Source: Calycina herbarum
Taxonomy: Eukaryota; Ascomycota; Leotiomycetes; Helotiales; Pezizellaceae
Assembly: GCA_001414485.1 (NCBI GenBank)
Contig: LLEY01000197.1
Span: forward strand, 1-64,000
Direction: 5' to 3'
Length of the DNA stretch: 64,000 bases
Part shown: one piece after another, positions 57,833 to 64,000 of the stretch
Numbering within the stretch: the first letter of the stretch is position 1
Layout: each line of letters begins with the position of its first letter
Notes under the pieces: generated by a model
The model's input: only the letters and a program-made list of their open reading frames with translations
Told to the model about the DNA's origin: nothing
The model's database searches: none
Position numbers and translations under genes: made by a program

Positions 57833-58446
57833 CTAGGGAAATCGATTGGTAAGAAGTTTGTGATCAAAACTCGCAATGGTAAACAATAGTATACCCGATT
57901 TAATTGCAATCACTCTCTCGATCCTTTCCTTTAGGCTTTGGAATCGAGCTCCATCTACTCTTTTACAATAGTCGTATTTAGGTGAAGTCATAGCATGCAA
58001 AATATCCGAAACAACCAACATATCACCGTCTTGCTTGCTAATCCAAATCAAGGTCCTCCACGCCTTAACATAAACATCCCGCATCATTGAAACCTGGCTG
58101 TTTCTTTCTTCTACATCCCTCTGATGGATACAAACTTGATCAGCCCAGATTACTCTCGTCGAGTTCCCAAGCGGTGCATCTTCGATTAAATATTCCAAAA
58201 ACTCATGAAGGTTCCTCGTGATTTGCAAAAAGCCCGTGTTGATTTCGATAGGAAACGTTGCTGCGGGACCATCAAAGTCGTTTCTCCCCAGGTATATGAA
58301 AGAGCTTCATATTTTGGATCTGCTTGCAAATCTACTTCCTCGAGGCTGAACGAGGTCGTTGAAGTGTCGCCGGTCTTCGTGATGTGCAAGACTAGGACTC
58401 GAATAGAGGTCGTACTTGAGAAGGGTGTATATTGATACTCTTCCAT
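57833..58446 (-). pseudogene. Truncated, frameshifted HET-domain gene
   Basis: Starts MEEYQYTPFSSTTSIRVLVL at 58446 on the minus strand, the usual opening of a HET protein. YEALSYTWGE follows. The frame is then lost by one base near 58255 and resumes in another frame as FDGPAATFPIEINTGFLQIT, NSTRVIWADQVCIHQRD and MMRDVYVKAWRTLIWIS. The frame ends at TAG 57833-57835 after about 200 residues, far short of a normal 600 aa or more. No C-terminal half is visible. A pseudogene is the simplest reading. Confidence 0.75.
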
Positions 58447-60523
58447 AGCAAAAATCACGATGCGCACGGCCTGAATCCGTTGACGGAGTGAGCTGAAAAT
58501 CCGATGAACGCCACTGGATTCAAGGGAAAAGCAAATTGTGGTCTGGTCATGTGCTTGTGTAACCTTTTTCGTTTATCAACTTACTTGTAAAATTTTGAAA
58601 TGGATTAACTGTGCTGCGAGGCGTGAATTTGATGAGAAAAACAATAAACGTGACCTTAATGGATTTCCTGGATCTTCTTCCCGGTATAAACAGGTTAGGA
58701 TAATCGTTGAGAAATTTCGCTGTCCGAATAATTATCTGGGGTCTGTACAACGCATATTATGTAGCTCATATATGAACAGAAGAATTCTTCTCTCTCTCCC
58801 CTTTTGCATTGATCTTCTTCTATCTCATGTCCTGGTCAGCGGCTACCAGCGGAATCGACTTGGATCAAGGAACCAATCTCCAATCTATCAGTCACAATGT
58901 CTTGGGCCATTGTCTCAGTTACAGACTTCCTCGCGATCCTAATGGCCGGAAAATTGATACACTTACACGGATTCAGCAGACAATTCCAGAATATACCATA
59001 CCTAGGTACGGACTGTGAGCTAGTAAGTAGGGCTAGGAACCGAAACAGAAGAATGAGATAGGCCAAGAGGCATACTAGACTCTAAAGACGTTTAGAGAAC
59101 ACTGGTCGTGATAATGAAGTATTTGCAGGAGCTGTCGGTCAATCTATATTTTATTCAACGAGAAAGGAATATTTTGGATACATGAGTCTGGTTAGTTCCT
59201 ACCGTCTCCCGATTCAAATTTCCAGGAAACTCTTTCGTATTTATGAATCGTGAACCCTGTATTGATAGTGTACCTGAATTCCCCACGAGCCAGACCGCCA
59301 GCCAGAATTTCCACGTTTTCTAAACAGTTGATGGTAAGAGCTAGTGCAGCCTGGCCTCTGGTATCGGGACTAATGTTCCCTACTTACACGCTACCATGCC
59401 ATTACCCATATTGCCGTTGCCATGCTGCCGGGTTTCCGAGGACACGTCGCAATCGTCTTTCAATAGTGTATTACCTACCTACTTAATATTGAGAAAGGGA
59501 GTAGTTTCTCCGAAGAAGAATAAGCTTTCGAGCAAATGACTCTTGGAAAAGCTTGAGTGGAAACTAAGACATTCCAGACTCCCGCGCGAGTAAAAGGTAG
59601 CCATGTGGCCCATTAGTTAGGTAATAATTTGATATCGACGGCGCAAAGTGAATCTTTGGGCCAGAAACGCACTCCCCTCGTACGGACAAGGTAACGTTGA
59701 AGTTGATCCACGCAAAGGTACAGTGAGCTTACCCCTCTTACCCATAACCCGTTTACACCAACTCTGTAGGGCTCGTTCACAATTGTGAATCGTTCTAAAA
59801 GGGTAAATCTCTCGCAATTTCGCGCGGGAAGCTCGTTAATCAAATCAGCAGACGCGGCTCGGTGTCATCTAACCCGCTAAATGTGCGCGCGACAAAACAA
59901 GTTGGAAGTACTCCCCCACAACTAATCGGGCCTTCTACCCCATGTTTACATACTGGGCTTGAGGGTTTCTATTGGTGCACTCGTTATGACCCACAAATCT
60001 GCCGAATTCTGGGGTATCTCAAAGCGGGGGTGGAACTGGGTGAATTGATAGGTGCGGGTAAACGAATCGAAGCAGTTCTGAGCGGTGATAGGTGCGGTTG
60101 TATGTTAGAACCGTTATAGCGAGGGCAGCTGCATGAGATTGTGGGATTGCTGTACGAAATGCTTGTCAGATGAGGATCCCATCGGAGAGACCTTCAAATT
60201 TGGGGTAGCTCGAGGCATGCTACTCGTGTAATTGTGGGTTGGATTATGTTAGAACGGAGTTGTTGGGGTAGTCGGGGAAGTATAAATGGCGGGGTTGGAT
60301 GGAAGAACTCGAGCTGGGGTAGCTTGTCCCCGTAATTGCATGTGACCCTTGAGTTGCCATGCTGCCATGCTGCATTCACTGCAAATCGGTCGGGTACGAG
60401 TACCTACCATGCTAGAGGAGTCGAGTACAAAAGGTGGCAGCTTCCCATGTCGCTTCTGCTTATTCTCCCAAACTTGTACCATCCACAACTTCTTCAACCA
60501 GGTACCTGTACACACCCGCCAAC
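58447..60523. other. Intergenic region, 2 kb
   Basis: Lies between the truncated HET gene and the sugar transporter. Short frames are scattered on both strands with no motif, and some overlap. The right end shows CT-rich sequence before the start codon at 60524. Confidence 0.4.
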
Positions 60524-62429
60524 ATGAGTACCGGCGTCGATTCTAAAACCTATGGCAACGGCCCAGAGGTCGAGGTCGGAAAGGTCCAAGTCGAGCATGT
60601 CTACGACCTTGACGAAAAGGCGAAAGCTGCTGATTACAAGGCGGATGCAGTCGCTGCAGAGGATGCGGAGCACAACATGGGCGTGTTGGAAGCCGTCAAA
60701 GCCTACCCTATGGCTTCCTTCTGGGCGTTTGTCATGTCTTGCACGATTGTAAGTATACCTACACTATCTTTCCCCTTTTTCCCCTCCCCGCTTGCTTACC
60801 GAAGAATTGCAACTATTTCTCTGAATTCAGCTCCACAATGTCTTCTAACACCTGTGCCAGATTATGGAGTCCTATGATGTCTTCCTCATTGGAAATTTCA
60901 TCGCTCTACCCGCCTTCGCCGAGAAATACGGTATTTGGGACGCTGCAACCCAGGAATATGTCATCGAGACCAAATGGCAGTCGGCCCTCCAAGTTTCTGG
61001 GCAACTTGGTGCGTTGATCGGTGTCTTCCTCGCCGGTCCACTCACCAGCAGAATCGGATACCGTTATGCAACTTTGACCGGCCTCATGCTCTTGAATGCC
61101 TTCATCTTCGTCTTCTACTTTGCCAACTCGCTTCCGATTATCTTCTTGGCCCAACTTCTCGAGGGTTTGCCATGGGGTATCTTCATTGCCAACGCCCCAG
61201 CATACTGCAGTGAGATTGTGCCAATCAAATTGCGAGCTCCTGCCACTCAGATGCTGCAGATGTTTTGGGCAATTGGTAGTATCATTGTTGGTGCTGTTAC
61301 TTACGTCTACAACGATCACCCCGATGCCAATGCCTACAAGATTCCCATTGCGCTTCAATGGATGTTTCCCACTCCGCTCGCGATTCTCATCTTCCTCGCC
61401 CCAGAATCTCCTTGTAAGTTATTGATTCTCCTTCAGGCTGTCTTAAGATTTGAACAATTGCTAACCTCCCCGTTCTTTAGGGTGGCTGGTACGAAAGGGT
61501 CGTCTCGAAGAAGCAGCACATGCAGTTGGTCGTCTTGGACGCAAATCCAGGCTGAATCCAAGTGAGACTGTTGCCATGATGCGACGTACCATTGATCTCG
61601 AGAAATCTGTCAAGGAGCCCAACCACATGGAACTCTTCAAAGGCGTTGATCTTTACCGTACCCTCATTGTGTGCTGTGTTTACCTCGCACAAAATTTGAC
61701 TGGTAATTTGATCGCTAATCAGGCTGTCTACTTTTTCAAGCGTAAGTGGTTTTCATTACTATTGTAGGTGAATACATGTACTAATCTAAGTACAGAGGCC
61801 GGTGTGTCTACAAATCTCGCATTCGCCCTCGGTCTCATCACCTCGGCTCTACAGATGATCTTCGTCATGCTCTCTTGGATCCTCACCACCTATCTTGGCA
61901 GACGTACCATCTACCTCTGGGGTTCAGGCTTCAATGTCGTCCTACTGATCGCTCTTGGTGTTGCAGCCTCTTGTGGCAAGTCAACCGCAGCCTCTCTGGC
62001 ACAGGCGTCCTTGGGACTCATCGTCTCCGTTCTATTCACCTTGGGACCTGCGCCAGCATCCTGGGTCATCATTGGAGAAACCTCAGCCATTCGTCTTAGA
62101 CCGCTTACAACCGGTATGGGGCGTGCTTCATACTACATCGTTGAGATTCCTTGCATTTTCCTCGGAAGTTACATGCTCAACCCAACGGTAAGACTCTTCT
62201 CCCTTCGAATTTTACGATGACAATTGCTAACATAGTGTAGGGTGGAAACCTTGGTGGTAAGTGCGGCTACGTCTGGGGTGCCACTGGTTTCATCTGCTTG
62301 GTCACGGCATACTTCTACTTGCCTGAGATGAAGGGACGATCCTATCGTGAGATTGACATTATGTTCAAGCGCAAGATCCCGGCTCGCCAGTGGAAGAAGA
62401 CAGAGATCGATGTGCAGGACGACGAGTAG
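60524..62429 (+). CDS. MFS sugar transporter, alpha-glucoside (maltose) permease type
   Basis: Proton-coupled sugar importer of the plasma membrane, 539 aa. Exons 60524-60748, 60861-61413, 61481-61741, 61796-62187, 62241-62429. A charged cytosolic N terminus (EVEVGKVQVEHVYDLDEKAK) leads to the first helix. Then come IMESYDVFLIGNFIALPAFAE, the loop motif AGPLTSRIGYR, LEGLPWGIFIANAPAYCSEI, LAPESPWWLVRKGRLEEA (the family's PESPRWL), SWILTTYLGRRTIYLWG, and GETSAIRLRPLTTGMGRASY. The tail ends VQDDE before TAG. This motif set is that of the fungal maltose/alpha-glucoside group of sugar porters. All introns are GT-AG. Confidence 0.92.
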
Positions 62430-62823
62430 ATGGGGATGTGGATAGGAAGGCAGTGGCCAGGCATCGAGTCGCCAAGTGTTGATTCCATTTTTGGGTGGAT
62501 GCATCGTTAGGACTCTTTGTAATATACCAAACGCCTGAGTACATAATCTTAATTGGAAATAAACTATTGCAGAACATTCTTTCTTCTCAGTTATAAGTGA
62601 TTCCCCCGTCTCCTTACTATCGCGCTCGATGAAGCAGTGAACCTTTCTTTTAATAAGGTATACCCAATTTGATAAATTACGTCTCTGCATGTTAGTAGTG
62701 AATGTACTCGTAATATATACCCTCTCAAATGAGAACAAAATGATATATGAAAAAGAGGTCAATTCACTGGCCTTTCACCAGCTTACACACTTGCTTATTT
62801 CCTTTACCATAAATATCTGTAAA
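62430..62823. other. 3' region of the sugar transporter
   Basis: Between the transporter stop and the hAT element. The minus-strand frame that overlaps the transporter end is a shadow. No further feature. Confidence 0.4.
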
Positions 62824-63449
62824 CAGTGTGAGAAATGATTACATTAGATTAGATTAATGGCTATTAATCTAATCTAATCAAGGGATTTTAAGTGTTAATC
62901 AAAATCTAATCTAATCTAATCACATTAATCTGATTAATAATTGATTAATTGATTAACATGTACACGTGACCGGACCGGGGTGTCGGGGCCGGACCGAGCG
63001 CCGGGGTGGCGTCGGAGCGGTACTCCGGGCCAGCCGGGAGCTTAAGCGAAGCAACCTTTTATAGACTAAGATTCTATACTAACTAAGCCTTAAAGTTCTC
63101 TTCTTTAAGCTTATAGAAGATTAGTAGACCTGATTTCTATTTTATCTATATTAATTACCTCAAAGCTATATAATAGACTCTCTAGAGAGACTTTTAATAC
63201 TATTACTAGCTTAAAGAGCTAGGGCTTCTATATAGAGGAAGAGATAGAAGAGAAGGAAAAAGATAAGAAAGAATAGAATTACGAGAATAACTACTTTACT
63301 ATTAATAACTAGATTAATCTAATTTAATCTGATTAAGCTAGACTAATTAATCTGATCTAATCAAGAAACCTATTAATCAAAATCTAATCTACTCTAATCA
63401 CGCTAATCAGATTAATAATACATTAACTGATTTTTTTGTGCTCACACTG
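62824..63449 (+). mobile_element. Non-autonomous hAT transposon (copy B), 626 bp, with perfect 8-bp target duplication
   Basis: Ends are CAGTGTGAGAA and, reversed, CAGTGTGAGCAC. The element is flanked by TCTGTAAA on the left (62816-62823) and TCTGTAAA on the right (63450-63457), a perfect 8-bp duplication as made by hAT transposases. Subterminal TAATCTAATC arrays and the internal remnant NRLSRETFNTITSLKS, stop, GFY match copy A at 13343-14140. Most of the transposase is deleted. Confidence 0.93.
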
Positions 63450-63899
63450 TCTGTAAAGTATAACACCGAAATCTCCATGTACCAGAGAAATTCAGAGGTC
63501 AACACACGCATAAAATTGCTAAATCAGCAGAGATAACAAATCAACGTTCATCAAAGTATATGCTTTTAAACTGAGTACTAGCAAAATCATATATATGTAA
63601 ACTACGGACTAGTATTGGCTTCAAAACTTTCACCGTCAGCGTCAATTTTTTAACTTGTTCCGAGGGGGCTCTCATATCAGTACTCAATTTAATCACCATT
63701 AGAAGCCACGAGCGCTACAAAATCCCTCCGAGGCGGTCCCCAACAACATGAACAGTGAGTGGAAACTAAGCTGACGGAATCGAGCTACTGATTTGGGAGT
63801 TTTGATTTCTTTTGTAGTTTTTTTAAGGTCGTTATAGATAAGTAAGATGTTAGTGTTGTTGAAGAATAATGGGTTTAAGTAGTGAGTTAAATCAACTAT
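63450..63899. other. Intergenic region right of the hAT element
   Basis: No supported gene. It may hold the promoter of the frame that begins at 63900. Confidence 0.35.
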
Positions 63900-64000
63900 A
63901 TGAATGCGAAATCTTTTGCTGCATTCATGGGTTTGGGATCTCCCGAACCCGGTTCTACCAGTGGCTGGGATGAAACTCTGGGAAATAGTGTTGAAGCCAT
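63900..64000 (+). CDS. Possible start of a gene cut by the window end
   Basis: From ATG 63900 the frame MNAKSFAAFMGLGSPEPGST and onward stays open for 33 codons to the last base. Codon choice and composition look coding, but this length can occur by chance and nothing is recognised. It continues outside the window. Confidence 0.3.
   Translation, partial: MNAKSFAAFMGLGSPEPGSTSGWDETLGNSVEA

Noticed and set aside
1..64000. UAG reassigned as a sense codon throughout this genome
   Set aside because: The intact sugar transporter (stop at 62427) ends at TAG where its family ends, and Rds3/PHF5A (stop at 25765) also ends at TAG near its family's usual length, so TAG is a working stop.
1..64000. CRISPR arrays, rRNA, tRNA genes
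   Set aside because: No regularly spaced repeats of CRISPR type, and no tRNA or rRNA signature that I could recognise by eye; a tRNAscan run would be decisive for tRNAs.

Overview
The window looks like nuclear DNA of a filamentous ascomycete (Pezizomycotina; Helotiales/Leotiomycetes is a guess, not a demonstration). Genes carry many 45-110 bp introns with CTAAC/CTGAC-type branch sites. Transposons are soaked in C-to-T/G-to-A transitions of the RIP (repeat-induced point mutation) type. The gene content (MirB-type siderophore transporter, HET proteins, NACHT/NB-ARC-TPR protein, small secreted proteins) is typical of moulds.

Layout. 1-9343: two nested, RIP-destroyed Ty3/gypsy retrotransposons, one on the minus strand inserted in a plus-strand chromovirus. 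9344-11861: a siderophore-iron transporter with two GC-AG introns and an exact SreA-type GATA site in its promoter. 12513-18299: four small secreted proteins, two of which share a nearly identical signal peptide, interleaved with a non-autonomous hAT element and a 473-bp TA-flanked MITE. 19537-21362: a broken CCHC zinc-knuckle gene. 22154-25767: housekeeping block with an epoxide hydrolase, a pinin-like splicing factor and, divergent from it, the SF3b subunit Rds3/PHF5A. 27113-31611: a decayed lipase-like/NB-ARC/TPR (NLR-like) gene. 32000-38517: a 999-aa CorA-like membrane protein and a 785-aa F-box protein. 40360-42264: a nine-exon secreted protein of 462 aa built from six tandem eight-cysteine modules, each four C-x3-C hairpins; this is the most unusual object in the window. 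43189-44765: SAGA subunit Sgf73. 46238-48913: a HET-domain gene with two in-frame TAG codons. 49554-52309: a small mitochondrial-type membrane protein and an MFS permease containing a 15-nt microexon. 54105-58446: ankyrin fragment, second MITE copy, a secreted protein, a protein with a PD-x8-ELK nuclease-like motif, and a truncated HET gene. 60524-62429: MFS sugar transporter. 62824-63449: a second hAT element with a perfect 8-bp target duplication.

Themes. The conserved genes (splicing, SAGA, transporters) sit between fast-evolving secreted-protein and self/non-self-recognition genes, several of which are broken. All premature stops in otherwise conserved frames outside the retrotransposons are TAG, which fits CAG-to-TAG decay but also makes readthrough or A-to-I editing worth testing. 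Exon boundaries given below were deduced by eye from splice signals, frame continuity and family conservation; no alignment or search was run.
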